A stretch of 64,000 nt of DNA from NCBI RefSeq assembly GCF_004379255.2, contig NC_056033.1, positions 23,118,209-23,182,208 on the forward strand, in the 5' to 3' direction. The translations under genes and the position numbers were made by a program. Below the pieces are notes generated by a model. That model ran no database searches. It had not been told where the DNA came from and saw only the letters and a program-made list of their open reading frames with translations. Shown here piece by piece: positions 34,668 through 46,945 of this stretch; within the stretch, counting starts at the first letter, position 1; each line of letters starts with the position of its first letter. Source of the DNA: Salvia splendens. Lineage: Eukaryota > Streptophyta > Magnoliopsida > Lamiales > Lamiaceae.

Positions 34668-35012
34668 ATGTTTCAGCTCCAGGTGAAGGTCGGAGGAGAT
34701 CTCCGGCCACTGGCGACGGTGCTTGAGGAGAGTTACGGGATCAGCGCGTCATCGACGGTGTCGTCCTCGTTCAATTTGAGCGGTCTGCATGAGCTGCAGT
34801 TTCTCCGGCGGAGCAGCAGCGCCGCGAAGCTGGTGGAATTTTGGAGATCTATCGGCGGCGGGGAACAATCTGAGGCCGGGCGGCGGATGTGGCGGTGGAG
34901 AAGGGTTTATATATGGTGTTCAGTTGCATCATACTACTGGTTTCAGAACAAAATGGCTAGTTTGGTTGATCGAATCTGGTCTTCATCCCAAACTTCGTTC
35001 AAAATTAATTGA
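34668..35012 (+). pseudogene. Coding-like block of unknown origin inside a TIR element
   Basis: The frame reads FQLQVKVGGDLRPLATVLEE, then a Ser-rich part and LVEFWRSIGGG. Base composition is much more GC-rich than the flanks, as expected for a captured exon, and an overlapping frame is also open. I do not recognise it. Being inside a non-autonomous element, it is more likely a captured fragment than a gene. Confidence 0.3.
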
Positions 35013-35329
35013 CTTTGTTTACACTCATATACATTTGTTTACAATCATTCAAATTCCCGTGAAGATATATATAATTCAAATTCGCTGACGGTAAGTGCTC
35101 AATTTCAATTAATATAGCATGATTGTATATGAATTGTATGATTATTTGTTTAAAAAGTTTTTGTTGCTGGATTTTGGGGATTCGGTGTTAATTTTTTCCG
35201 ATAGTGTAGAGGAAATTTTGATTGGATTAAGAGTTTGGTGTTGTGCGAGTTATTGGATTTTATAGTATAACAACGGTTAGGCAGCTTAGTAGTGGATTAT
35301 GCGGTTAATTCTGATAGGTCGCATGAGAT

Positions 35330-36290
35330 TATTTTAAACAAGAGCGATGTGTTTTGTAAACAAGAGTGAAATAAAATCATGCTAAGAGTAATGTGTTTTA
35401 TAGTAAACAAGAGTGAAGTAAAATCACAATAAGAGTGACGTGTTTTGTAAACAAGAGTGAAGTAAAATTATGATAAGAATGAATTTTTTGTAAACAAGAG
35501 TGAAGTAAAATCACAATAAGAGTGATGTGTTTTGTAAACAAGAGTGAAGTAAAATCACAATAAGAGTGACGTGTTTTGTAAACAAGAGTGAAGTAAAATT
35601 ATGATAAGAATGACTTTTTTGTAAACAAGAGTGAAGTAAAATCACAATAAGAGTGATGTGTTTTGTAAACAAGAGTGAAGTAAAATCACAATAAGAGTGA
35701 CATGTTTTGTAAACAAGAGTGAAGTAAAATCACAATAAGAGTGATGTGTTTTGTAAACAAGAGTGGAGTAAAATCACAATAAGAGTGATGTGTTTTGTAA
35801 ACAAGAGTGAAGTAAAATCACAATAAGAGTGACGTGTTTTGTAAACTAGAGTGAAGTAAAATTATGATAAGAATGAATTTTTTGTAAATAAGAGTGAAGT
35901 AAAATCACAATAAGAGTGATGTGTTTTGTAAACAAGAGTGAAGTAAAATCACAATAAGAGTGACGTGTTTTGTAAACAAGAGTGAAGTAAAATTATGATA
36001 AAAATGACTTTTTTATAAACAAGAGTGAAGTAAAATCACAATAAGAGTGATGTGTTTTGTAAACAAGAGTGAAGTAAAATCACAATAAGAGTGATGTGTT
36101 TTGTAAACAAGATTGAAGTAAAACCATGCTAAGAGTGACATGTTTTGTAAACAAGAGTGAAGTAAAATCACAATAAGAGGGACGTGTTTTGTAAACAAGA
36201 GTGAAGTAAAATCATGCTAAGAGTGACGTGTTTTGTAAACAAGAGTGAAGTAAAATCACAATAAGAGTGATGTGTTTTGTAAACAAGAGT
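35330..36290. repeat. 44-bp minisatellite, about 21 copies
   Basis: A unit of GTAAACAAGAGTGAAGTAAAA plus TCACAATAAGAGTGATGTGTTTT repeats with a 44-bp period. Variants alternate between CACAATAAGAG and ATGATAAGAATGA or ATGCTAAGAG types, suggesting higher-order expansion. It is the reverse complement of the array at 25540-25945. Confidence 0.9.
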
Positions 36291-37082
36291 GAAATTAAAA
36301 AGTGAAGTGGAACTGTGTTGGCATGTGATTAACAAGCACACATTTTATTTCTAAAATAAGGAAATGCGGAGTAGTTAAAATGTGAAGTGGATCTTAGCAA
36401 AGATAAAATACGAGTAACTGTGCATTGTAAAATTAGTAGTAGTAGTAGTAATAATTTATCTAATTCACTATCAATATATACGTACAATTCCCACAATGTT
36501 ATTCGATTTAACCACATCAAAAGCAATCTCAGTTAATCTATTCCCACGGCCTCAACCGAATTTTTGTACTCCTATTTAAACTCTCTGGTGAGATTATCAA
36601 GTTTAAGAAATAATTAAGCAAATTCCCAATTAATTACAAAATTCGTGAATAGGAGGGAGTTGAATGATTGACACGAAATGGCTGCATTGGAATTTGAAGC
36701 CAACGTATCTAATTCAGCTTCAAAAGAAAATTTCTTATCCTATTAATCCTTCAAAGTACCGATCTCCGATCTCCACTGTGAATCAGCATCTTCTTCCACC
36801 GTCAAGATCTTCGCCGTAAAACACCAGATAGACTTCGCCGCCGTGAATCACCATATCTACAGAGAGAAGGAGCTTCATAGATGAGATTTCAGATCACTTT
36901 CTCTCCGGCTCGTTGATGAACTTGCTGCGTAATTTGATTTAAATTTCATAAGATAATTTCTAAAAATACCCTCAGCATATTTTCTATTATTAAAATAAAT
37001 AATATTTGTTGCATTAAGATGTGTGGCTGAGATTTATTCTGTAGTTATATATTTAAGATTAGTTATATCTTGATCACTATCC

Positions 37083-37088
37083 TATCTA

Positions 37089-37125
<37 letters not shown>

Positions 37126-38382
37126 TCTTAGAGAGGGAGAAAAAAGAAACATATAATGAGATCAAGGCGATTGATGGTATTGGTTCTTCAGAGGCTGACA
37201 TTTTCAATAAGCGCAGATATAGTTGTATTGTGGAAGGGGACAATCATTCAATAACAAGCGATATGTGAAATCTACGTATATATATATATGGATTTAGGTG
37301 GGTTGATAAGATCAACAAAAGTTAAGTGATTCTTGTGTTGCCTCGTTACTTGACACGTTAACCATAACTCATGTTTGGAGCCGCCACGTGTCATACCCTC
37401 TTTTGCTTTTCTTAAATTATTGATTATTCATATTATCCGATTAATTTCTTATATATCTTCTTAACCAGTTATTAATGTTTACGCTTGTCTTGCATTTCAT
37501 ACATTCTTTTATTTATTTGTCATATCGAAATCTATTACGGAATAAATCCACGTTAAATTATACATGAGGGGAAATCAAACATGACGTAAATATGTTATTT
37601 CCAATCAAACTCAAAATCAAATTTATGTGTATTAAACAAGCTTATGCTTTCTTGTGGTTCGACCCAAAGTATTATAACATCGATTGTAATCTTGCAATTA
37701 AGTTATACTCTCTTCCTCTCTCGTTAATTGGTATTAATTTACTTGACATGAGTTTAAGAAATATAGTTGAAAAATATGTGGAAAAAGTTAATAAGATGTG
37801 AGTCCTACCTTTATATATCAATTTTATAATAATAGAATGAGTAGTAAGAATGTGAGGTTCATTACCAAAAGTAGTAAACATAAAGGTGTCAATTAATTGA
37901 AGATATGCGAAAAAAGAAATTGGAGAGGTGGTGTGTTTTTAGGTACAAGGTGGTGTATTTTTAGGAGAGGGGCAAATAAATTATTATTTTCTTAAATGTA
38001 AGGGGGCAAATAGTGTGAATTTACATATATTAAGGTAATAGTATAATATAAATGCCTACATGCTTATAAAATATTGAGGTGGCCCCTTCTCATTCTATAC
38101 TAGATCCGTCCATGGTCGTATGGCTAACACAGTCGGTGCGGGCCGTCCTGTCCAACTGTCGCCCCAACTTCGCGCATAGGCAGTGTGTTGTAGTGTGAGC
38201 GCACAGTCAAATGAGCCCCTTTTAAATAAGACACATGGCCACACAGGTTGTATGGTGGTGGTGCTGTGTGATGGACCTTGTTCCAACCCGCCATCCTACA
38301 CGGGGCGTGCACAAAGGCTACTCATTTGAATGGGTTGTAAGGCCTTCTCAACCTTTGGTCTTCATTCTCAATTAATAAGTAC
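37083..38382. other. Intergenic, with a short plus-strand open stretch
   Basis: After the TA run, 37131-37269 is open on the plus strand (AIDGIGSSEADIFNKRRYSC, ending at TGA) and looks exon-like, but there is no supported upstream exon. The rest is AT-rich. 38100-38300 is more GC-rich with no recognisable protein. No RNA gene seen. Confidence 0.35.
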
Positions 38383-39243
38383 TCCCTCCGTCTCAATCAA
38401 GATGTCCACATTCTTGAGTTACACGAGATTTTAGGAAGAGTTGTTAGGTGAAGTAAGTAGAAAGAAAAAAAAAATAGTTAAATATTTTAATAAAGAAAAA
38501 AAGAGGGAGATTTATTTTGAATATATAAAGTGGACATCTTAACTTAGGAGCGGACCTACGCTAGGACATGGAGTCCCATGAAATCCCCAACAATTTTAGT
38601 TTTTAGTATATGTATATTATGTTCATAAATGTGACGTGAAGTTGTATAGAAGAGATGGCTAGCGCTTTAGTCTAAAATAAAATAAAATAAAATAAAATAA
38701 AATTAAATAAAATTAAATTAAATTGTAGAGAGCAGGGTTCGGCGCCAGCTTGTTATTTTTGTTTTAAGATTTGCTTTTTCTTTTCTTTTCTTTTCTTCTT
38801 TGACTTTTAAATTTCTATTTAAATATTTTATTTTTGTTCAACATAAACTTTTGCAAAATAATGAAAAATGTAATTTTTTTAATAATTAATAGTGGTGGAT
38901 AAAAGGAAAAAGAGATATTACTATAGTTTATTGGTGTTATAATGTTTAGTCATAAAACAGAGTATTCATGCTTTTGTAACTATGTCGACCCTATTTTTAA
39001 CGACAATCACAACATGTATTTCTAGTTAGCATCAACGACCTATTATTATATGATACTCAATGCTCATCTATATCTCTTACAACTCTATGCTATCATGCCG
39101 CGATTACTTTCGGTGATGCAAATACCAAAAGATATCTCATAATATTAGTAATAATTTGTACCCCCAGAGTTGAAATTCTGCATCGGCCATTGTCTTGATT
39201 GAGACAAACTAAAAAAATGGACATCTTGAATGGGACAAAGTGA
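38383..39243. other. Broken MITE ends and an AAAAT microsatellite
   Basis: A Stowaway-like left end (CTCCCTCCGTCTCAATCAAG, 38383) and related end-like sequences near 38525-38545 (GTGGACATCTTAACTT) and 39195-39243 (TGGACATCTTGAATGGGACA) suggest one or two MITEs broken by a roughly 0.65-kb insertion of unknown type. An (AAAAT)n run lies at about 38672-38725. No gene seen. Confidence 0.4.
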
Positions 39244-39832
39244 GTAATCCTTTTCGTTGATATGCCACTCGATGTTTCGTATCCGGCATCACGTAATCCT
39301 GCTAAACCATTTATAATGCTTTAGACTCAATTCATAGAGTTGTACAAGAATTGTGCTCACAACTTTAAACGTGAACTCAGCATTTAAAAGTGATAGGAAC
39401 TCACAAGTGCATTTACATCTACTATGCTTTAATTTAAGGATTAGCTCCAGCCAAACCAAATTCCATATATCAGAAGATTCAGAACCTAATTCACATAGAA
39501 AATGATGTATCTTGTGACTTGGCCAACCAAATGATAAGTATTTAGTGTCAAGGCCAAAAATCTCATATTCAGTCTACTGTGAAACAGTCTTTTAACTTTC
39601 TGTTCATCTATGATCTACCTATAAAAACAAAATACATTGGTAACTCCAGCTATAGAAACGAATTAAAAATTAATGCAATATAAATATGCTTGACATCATA
39701 CAAGTTCTAACACACAATGGACAAACATTTTGATCAATTTACGATAAATATATGAAACAAACTGTAGCTTTCTTATCTTTCTCTTTCTGAAAGAAAATCA
39801 CAGACAACCATCGAAATTCTGTGAGGTGGATA

Positions 39833-42800
39833 TCAGCAGTTAATTCCACACTCTTCGACCTTTGGGCCAGTGACTCTAGTGGTGAAGGGATCAACTCTGA
39901 CCCACAGCAATGAGAAGATCGAAGCAAGAAGAATCGACCACACCACAACAATGGTGGGAGTACGGTTCTGCCGCCCCATGAGACCTTTGAGGAAGGGGTA
40001 GAGATGAACGATCACCCAGAAGGCAAAGAACAATTTCCCGAACAACGGCCCCCACGATTGGTACCCGCTGTTGATTGCATAGGAAATTCCAGCAACAACT
40101 CCGACCAAGTTTACAATGAGAAGAGTGGTTGGAGGAATCAATAGAGTTGTCCATTTAAACATGTAAAGCTCAGTGAAATCTCCTTCTTCGTCTCCAGCTT
40201 TGGACGTGACAGTGAAATTTGTATCTATTCCAGCAAGAACTTTGAGTAGACCTTGGAAAACAGCAAACAGATGAGCTGAGACACCTCCAATGACCCAGAA
40301 CTGCTCGTTCCTCCACCATTCGTCAATTCCGACCCCACTCCACCTCATCTCCAGTATACCAGTGGCAAAGATGGAGAGAAAGAGGGAAAGAAACCAGACA
40401 CTCGCAAGGTTACTAATCTGTAAATCAAAATATATAGTTTAAAACATGTTTCTCGGCTTCCACAAGGGATGTAGAATTTATGAGGACATACCTGTGGGAT
40501 GATGAATTTCCCAGTAAGTAAACAGACAGCTGGCAATGTACAATATAATAGCAGAGGAATGGAAGTGATCGGGTAAATCGTGGTGTTAACATATGCGAAT
40601 CTCTCTAGCCATTTTAGCCTTCCTTTATATCCATACCATATTGGACAATGCCTACTAAACAGAATCTCTACCGATCCTAAGGCCCATCTAAGCACTTGAT
40701 TCAATCGATCGGAAAGATTAATTGGAGCTGACCCCTTGAAGGCCGCCCTTGGAGGCATACAGTAAATTGATCGCCAGCCCCGTGCATGCATTTTAAATCC
40801 TGTAAGAATATCTTCTGTGACTGAACCATAGATCCATCCTATCTGCATACATGAGGGAAAAATTAGTCTCGCAAAAAGTTCTAGAGGACAAGAACTATTT
40901 TGAGAAGAGGGGAAATATCATATGTCATACAAGTAAGCATTTGATGGACATGAATCTAATCCAACATAGAACTGTAGATGGAGTAGAGGACACATACCTC
41001 AGTTCCCCATTCTGACTTATCTTCGTACCCACAGCTAATGACATGAATAGCCTCTTTCAGGAGAGTCTCTGGTGTAGCAGACTGAGGCACACCACCATTC
41101 TCCATCAGGGTAGATGCAACAAAAACAGCTGACTGACCAAATCTTTTCTCCAAGCTCATCTGGGACATGAGCAATGACTTTTCATCATCGAATCCAGCGC
41201 CTGGTTCAATCAACAAAAGGGGATAAAATAAATTGAGTTAAACTTGAAATTTTCATGATGTCAGCAATTTCTGTCTCCTTGCCATGCAAGAACCACTATC
41301 TAAAGCAGAATCATCACGGTAATAATTTGGAAGTATTATAAATCAAGGGGGGAAAGGTGAACTAAGTGCATAAACAGTAGAACAGCAACATCCCCTTTCA
41401 AGTAAATAATCCATATGAGCTTAGAGGATAAAAGAGTAGTGACATGTTTTGAGTTATTAGTTTCAAGGGGAGCATACCTTCAACACCCTCCTCTATATCC
41501 TCCAAGCTGAAGATTGGAACAGTAGGATCAGCATGCTTGCTAGATTTCTTCTTATCTGAACCCTTCTTACTTGACTTGGAACTTTTCTTTCTTGATCCAC
41601 CAAAGCAGGAAGAAAGCATCTGAGCCTTCTTATTCTTAGGTTTGTGAGGAGGCTCATAACCATACAAAGCTGTTCTGTTGAAGACACATCCAGTGCCCAC
41701 ATATACAGGGCCTTGAATACCATCCAAACCTCTCAAGTTAATCTGGTGAGCGAAAAAGGAACAGTTCAAATGAGTTAGATAGGTAACCAAAAACAAAACT
41801 TGTATCAAATGGATTATAAGGACTGTAATGACTAGAAACACTTGAAACTCACATCAAAGAAGACAGTGTTACGGTTGGCATATCGATCACTCCTGTCTAT
41901 ACCATCGAATCTCTGTGGAAATTGTACATAGCAAACATATTTCCCAAGATTCGGATCCATCAAAAAGCACATTGCTTCTCGCAACGCCTTGCTATTATTA
42001 ATGTAATGATCACAATCGAGATTCAACAAGAAAGGTCCATTGGTAAGAACTGCTGACACACGAACCTGTAAGCATAGTAGTACATAATTATGCCAAAAAT
42101 ACATCATGATAAACTAAATGTTCAATCGCAGCATGGTAAACTAAATGTTCAAAAATACATCATTTGACTACTTACAAGTGCATTCATGGCACCAGCTTTC
42201 TTGTGATGCTGGAAACCAGGACGCTTCTCACGAGAAACATATACTAATCGAGGAAGCTCATTACCATCACTGTCAAGACCACCACTTTGACCTAAGAAAA
42301 CCTGTGACCAAGATATATGAGGAACTTTACATGAATGCAATGGAGTACATGTTTGTCGAGGGAAAACATATAACATGCCTCTTGCTTTGAAACCAAATAA
42401 ATAGGAACATGTGAACAATTAAAAATGTATGGTCTTTGCATATGAAATGAGCATGCCTATACTGTACAAAGTAACATTGACACTTGACAAGATAAAAAAA
42501 ATTCCAGTTATCTTCTTACCTGGATCATTCCAGGGTGATCCCTTGTATTATTTCCAGGCCAAGGTGTACCATCTTGCATGACCCAACCTTCTTCAGGAAC
42601 TTTCTGAGCCTTGGATACGAGAGCGTTGATACGAATTTTAAATTCTTCGTATTCTCTCTATAGTACAAATAATGCAGAGAAGAGAAATAAGACGCTTGAC
42701 CAAATGTGAAGGTAAATTCTGGTAAAACAAAATTCTCACCTTCATAGCCCGACGGTCTTTCACAAAAGATGGCTGGACTTTATCTTTTAAGTAGTCAATC

Positions 42801-45800
42801 TTCTGAGCAAAGTACCATTCGGGAGCCCGTGGCTCAATACTGTACTTTTTGCAGAAAGGAACCCATTTCCTTGCAAATTCTGATGTTTCTGATAGAGCTT
42901 CAAACGTCAACATGGCAGACCCATCATCAGAAACATAACAAGAAACCTTGTCCACCGGATAGTCTACCGCAAGAATGGACAAAACAGTATTAGCTGTAAC
43001 GAGAGGAGGCTCCTTCAGAGGATCAACAGTACTGACAAATATGTCAACGGAAGCTAATTGCGATGGCTCTCCTTCACGGTCATATCTGTTACAAAATACA
43101 TATTATTAACGCAGTTTTCAAAATCAGACAGGAAAAGTAATTTCCATTTTCCAGAGAGGACAAAAGAATATGTTATGGGAATATAAGAACTAAATATATA
43201 AGGGCTTAGCAGAATAAATGCTGCAGAACCAAACAAAGGCACTGCCCTATCTACGTACTATATGCACAAAACTTTCATCAGGGAGGAACATATAAAGAAG
43301 CCAAATATGCAAATACATGTGGAAAAGTTTTCACCTCAGAGCAAGTCTGTCAAGATACGTTTCACGATTTACAGGAAGCCATTTTGGGAACTGATCCAGA
43401 ATCCAGGATATAGCAAACCAAATCTCACAAATCACAGAAATCAGCCACAATGGATATGCATTTGGTACAGGGTTCGTTATTCTATAGTGCAAGAAAATGC
43501 ATAGAATAACCAGCCGCAATACAATAACCATCCTGTAAGGGTTTATCCTTGATGACGGAATAGAAACCTTCCTTGATAGGGGCTGTCGGGCTTCATCATT
43601 CCTACACCAAGAAGAAAAGTATCAGAAGGAGAATGACTTTCATGCAACGAAACACAGTGTGTCCTTTTTTGCTGCCACATGTCAGCAAGATATGTTGTTC
43701 TATGGAATTCACCAATATTATCAAAGTTTTTGCTCAAGCATAACCTGCATAACGTCTGTATATAAAACAATAAACTTACAGCAGAGACTCATCGACAAGA
43801 ATATCAGTGCTCGCATCAATATCTCCCACTCCTCTTTCTGAAGGAGGATGGCTAGTAGTCATTGGAATAGCAGGCTTTTCCTGCTTCATTTTCCAGCCAT
43901 CCACTCTTTCTTTCCAGGCAACATTGCCTAAGCCTGGAGATCCAAACTCCCTCACTGGATCCACAATCCTGGCTGCAAATGGAAGAAGAAAGATATTAAG
44001 TAAAGAATACGAAAGACTGACAGAACGAATGAAATGCTACTATTTATTGAAGGAATTGTAACAAAGTAAAGTTTACGTTTTCCACTGCCTCCAGGAGGAG
44101 GAGATGCCATTGAAAGGCGCCCGGGTGATGCAGCAGATAGTTCCCCAGAGATCTGCAAAATGAAAAGAAAGTTGGAATGCCATAATATATGACTGCACAA
44201 TATAACAGTAGACTATAGTGATTCAAAAGCATCAAAACTTACATCTGTTCCATTCGTAAGCAATGGAATGTGGTTTTGAGGGACTTCCTTGTCATACTTT
44301 GGCGCATTAAGACTTTCTCCTGCATGATTAACTCGCCAGTTCAACATTCGCTCTGAAATTTTCTGCTTGTTACTTTGAGTTTCAGAGTAATGGATATCAT
44401 CAACAACATCATCAGAAACACCATCCTCTTCACTATCACCATGAATTGCAGGACTCCCTGTTTTAAAGTATCAAAACTCATTTTCAGAAAAAAAGATTTT
44501 GGCCGTGATGCAAATAAAATTTTCAGTGTTTAAGTCTCTAATAATTACTCCCTCTGTCCCAAGGAAGATGTCCTTGGGTGGCACGGGATTTTATGCAATT
44601 TTATTTTGTGTGTTAGATGGAGAGAATAAAGTAAGAGAGGGGGAATAAAGTATAGATAAAGGGGTTTCTATTTTTTTATTAATGGGTAAGGTGGGAAAAA
44701 CAAAAACTAAAAAGGAAAGTGGGTCATCTTCGGCGGGACGGATGGAGTATGTCTTAAAGTACAACAGCCATGTCTTTTAGGCTACTGTTTACTGAAACGG
44801 CATTAATTTTCCCAACGACAATTTAACCTGAATAATGGTCATCCATACATGTAGAGCTTTCAGTGTTTCAATTACATTAGAAACATATTTGTATATTTAG
44901 TCATAATACCATACATTACAGCAAGATAACCAATACCAATCATATACAGTGATTTTCTTAATGCTATAATCATTACATTATGCAACAAAAAACATAGTAA
45001 TACTCAAACTAGATGTGACACCACCAAACACTGAAATCTTTTATGGCATGTGAGTTAGAACCTGCACGTTCTAAAACATTTAGATATCCCCTCTAAAAAT
45101 GAAACAAAAAGCATATTTATTACAAAACCATTCCAGGAACACAGCTTTCCATTACAACTTTAAATTAACATATAAATAACAAGTATTGCGGAATCCACAA
45201 TATCACTCCAATTATTTTATCTACTGTTTGGTCATTGCATGTGGAATCTTTCAAGACCTATACCCCTTCTCAGCATAGTTTTCACATATGTTGCAAATCC
45301 CCTCGGAGTTCACTGGTCAATATTCTAGTTATAACAGCTGTTTTTCCTTATATGATCAATCAATATTTTGTAGCTATGTATATATACCTGACCTGATTTT
45401 AGGGAGATTAGATTTATTACAAAAAAAAACAAACAAACTTTGACAGCCTTGAAGATGATTAGCAATTTGTGCAACTCAATATAGTTTTACATAAAAAAAA
45501 GTTATTTTGCAACAAATTCAGCAATATACCGTGAAACTGTTAATGTTTACTCCATCTGATCCATTCCTAATTGAAAGAGGATAGGAAGGGACACTTTTTA
45601 TTTGCACTTACTATACCTTTATGCCTCTTGTATCTGGTTTTGCACTGAGGGCAAGACTGATTTCCATCCTTCCTCTCATATTCATAGCAAGGCCTGCAAA
45701 CTGGGAACGCACAGACATCGCATGCAGCAAATGGCTCAAGGTCAGCAGTCAAACCAACATCATCCCCACAGATTTGACAGACCTGGCTGCCAATGGTCTT

Positions 45801-46004
45801 CAAGGTCTTCCCCTAGCAACCCAAGGCAGTAAATAAGTGAGCATGATATTCCCAACAAACAAAATCACACTAAAAAATTACAACCATATAAGAAGAAGAA
45901 AAGCTAATCACGCATCCAATATTCTCAATAATCAATGAAGATATCTTAACATGATATTGATCAACAACATTCATACCAACCTTGACTTCTGCTTCAGGTT
46001 CCAT
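39833..46004 (-). CDS. CESA3: Cellulose synthase catalytic subunit, CESA3-type, 14 exons
   Basis: CESA3 adds glucose from UDP-glucose to cellulose in the plasma-membrane complex of the primary wall. Coding exons: 45981-46004, 45617-45812, 44243-44457, 44077-44152, 43780-43972, 43335-43601, 42740-43085, 42520-42657, 42176-42301, 41853-42065, 41478-41742, 40998-41200, 40492-40842, 39833-40417. All introns are GT-AG and phases agree, giving 1065 codons plus TGA, the length I know for Arabidopsis CESA3. The N-terminal RING-type zinc finger has four CxxC pairs (C20-C65). Two membrane helices lie at about 258-310, then the cytosolic GT2 core with DDG (377-379), DCD (544-546), TED (763-765) and QVLRW (803-807), then C-terminal membrane helices and the end ECGINC. 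Nothing appears broken. Assignment to the CESA3 clade over other primary-wall CESAs rests on remembered sequence. Confidence 0.95.
44548..44747. mobile_element. Stowaway-type MITE in CESA3 intron 2
   Basis: This 200-bp element has CTCCCTCTGTCCC / GGGACGGATGGAG inverted ends and TA on both sides (44546-44547, 44748-44749). It sits near the 3' end of the 1159-bp second intron (44458-45616), 90 bp from the splice acceptor. Confidence 0.9.
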
Positions 46005-46058
46005 TGTGAGTTAGCCTCAGTGAAGAGCGACGGATCAGAATGAGCCAATTGCAAAGCT

Positions 46059-46076
46059 TTACACTGAATTTAACAT
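46059..46076 (-). other. Five-codon upstream ORF in the CESA3 leader
   Basis: Right at the inferred leader splice acceptor (TTTTTCAG), the next bases read ATG and encode M-L-N-S-V-stop, ending 54 bp before the CESA3 start codon. The ATG is the first in the spliced leader as I model it, so it could affect translation. It is inferred from sequence only. Confidence 0.5.
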
Positions 46077-46330
46077 CTGAAAAAGTGCAAAAAGGTGTAT
46101 CTCAGTCCCTCGGAACTCGTCATTTCACAGATTAGATCTACACCGAGAAAACTAACAACAAAAACTGCCAACACTCAGATTCAGCACGTTTATTGTTAAT
46201 TCATTTGACTCTTGACTCAATTGAATAATCAAAATTACTTGCAATTAAAATTAAGCAGTAAATCATAAAAATAACTGAAATGAAACGCCAATTCTCGCAT
46301 TCCTGGTTATTGCAAAAAGCAGAAGCTCAC
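46077..46330 (-). other. Predicted intron in the CESA3 5' leader
   Basis: The donor GCG/GTGAGC at 46330 and the acceptor TTTTTCAG at 46077 bound a 254-bp AT-rich interval between a CT-rich, presumably transcribed leader (46331-46530) and the exon holding the start codon. The interval is not shown to be spliced; the signals are good. Confidence 0.5.
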
Positions 46331-46559
46331 CGCGCAATCCAAACGATTCCGAAACTGAACTCGAATCAAGAGAAACAGATCGAGACCGCAGCCGATCCAA
46401 ACACAATGCCAAATGCAAAGAGGATATGAATACGCAGATTGAGTAGAAACAGTAGCTATTCTCTCTTCCGCTTTTCCTCACTAGAAAGTAGAGAAATAAT
46501 CCGTGTGTGTATAGCTGTTAATGAGTGGGTGGTTTCTCAAATCTGAATTATGGTAATTG

Positions 46560-46590
46560 TGGTTATAAATAAATGTATAAAAATGGCGTG
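46560..46590 (-). promoter_or_regulatory. Probable CESA3 TATA region
   Basis: On the minus strand this reads TTTTTATACATTTATTTATA, containing TATA-like boxes about 50-60 bp upstream of the pyrimidine-rich leader that begins near 46520. The transcription start is not determined. Confidence 0.4.
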
Positions 46591-46888
46591 GAAGGGAAGA
46601 ATACTACAGGCGAGCGGCTTTGCTAATCTATCTCTTGACAGAAAATGACGAGAGAGAAGCAGTTCAATTATAATTACTCCACCGACACTGCAATCAGAGC
46701 AGTGTGGTACTTTGCGTTTCAAATGCTTGTACACTTCTAAATGGTCTGCCCCTATTTATGGACTTGGAAAATTATGAGAGTGACTTCTCAACTAATGCTC
46801 CATTCCATGCCAAAAATATAAAGATATTTGGGATGAAATGGGTTTTAATATATAATTCATATAGTATGGAAAAAATGGTAACAGAAAA

Positions 46889-46945
46889 TTATTAGAATAT
46901 ATTAATGGATGATGTGACATGCCTGACTAAAAAGAAAGATGGTAA
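46889..46945. repeat. Direct repeat flanking a Harbinger pair, left copy
   Basis: AAATTATTAGAATATATTAA...GATGATGTGACATGCCTGACTAAAAAGAAAG is repeated with few changes at 49015-49071, on the other side of the two Harbinger elements. It is much longer than a Harbinger target duplication. Confidence 0.85.

Larger units (their letters stand above)
34476..37082. mobile_element. (TA)n-flanked TIR element, larger relative of 25047-26591
   Basis: The left end GGGTAGTGATC followed by ATAACTAGAGAACAAATCATAGCCACA is inverted at the right end (GTGTGGCTGAGATTTATTCTGTAGTTAT...TTGATCACTATCC). A TA run precedes it and a mixed TATC/TA run follows. It carries a coding-like GC-rich block (34668-34960) that I cannot identify, the same 44-bp minisatellite as its relative in opposite orientation, and a mixed unique part (36300-36960). 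No transposase. Confidence 0.75.

Noticed and set aside
35330..36290. Possible CRISPR-like array (regular 44-bp period)
   Set aside because: There are no unique spacers; the whole 44-bp unit is repeated, and this is a plant nuclear genome. It is a minisatellite.
37131..37269. Terminal exon of an unknown plus-strand gene
   Set aside because: Open and protein-like but only 46 codons, with no supported upstream exon; the opposite strand is open too.
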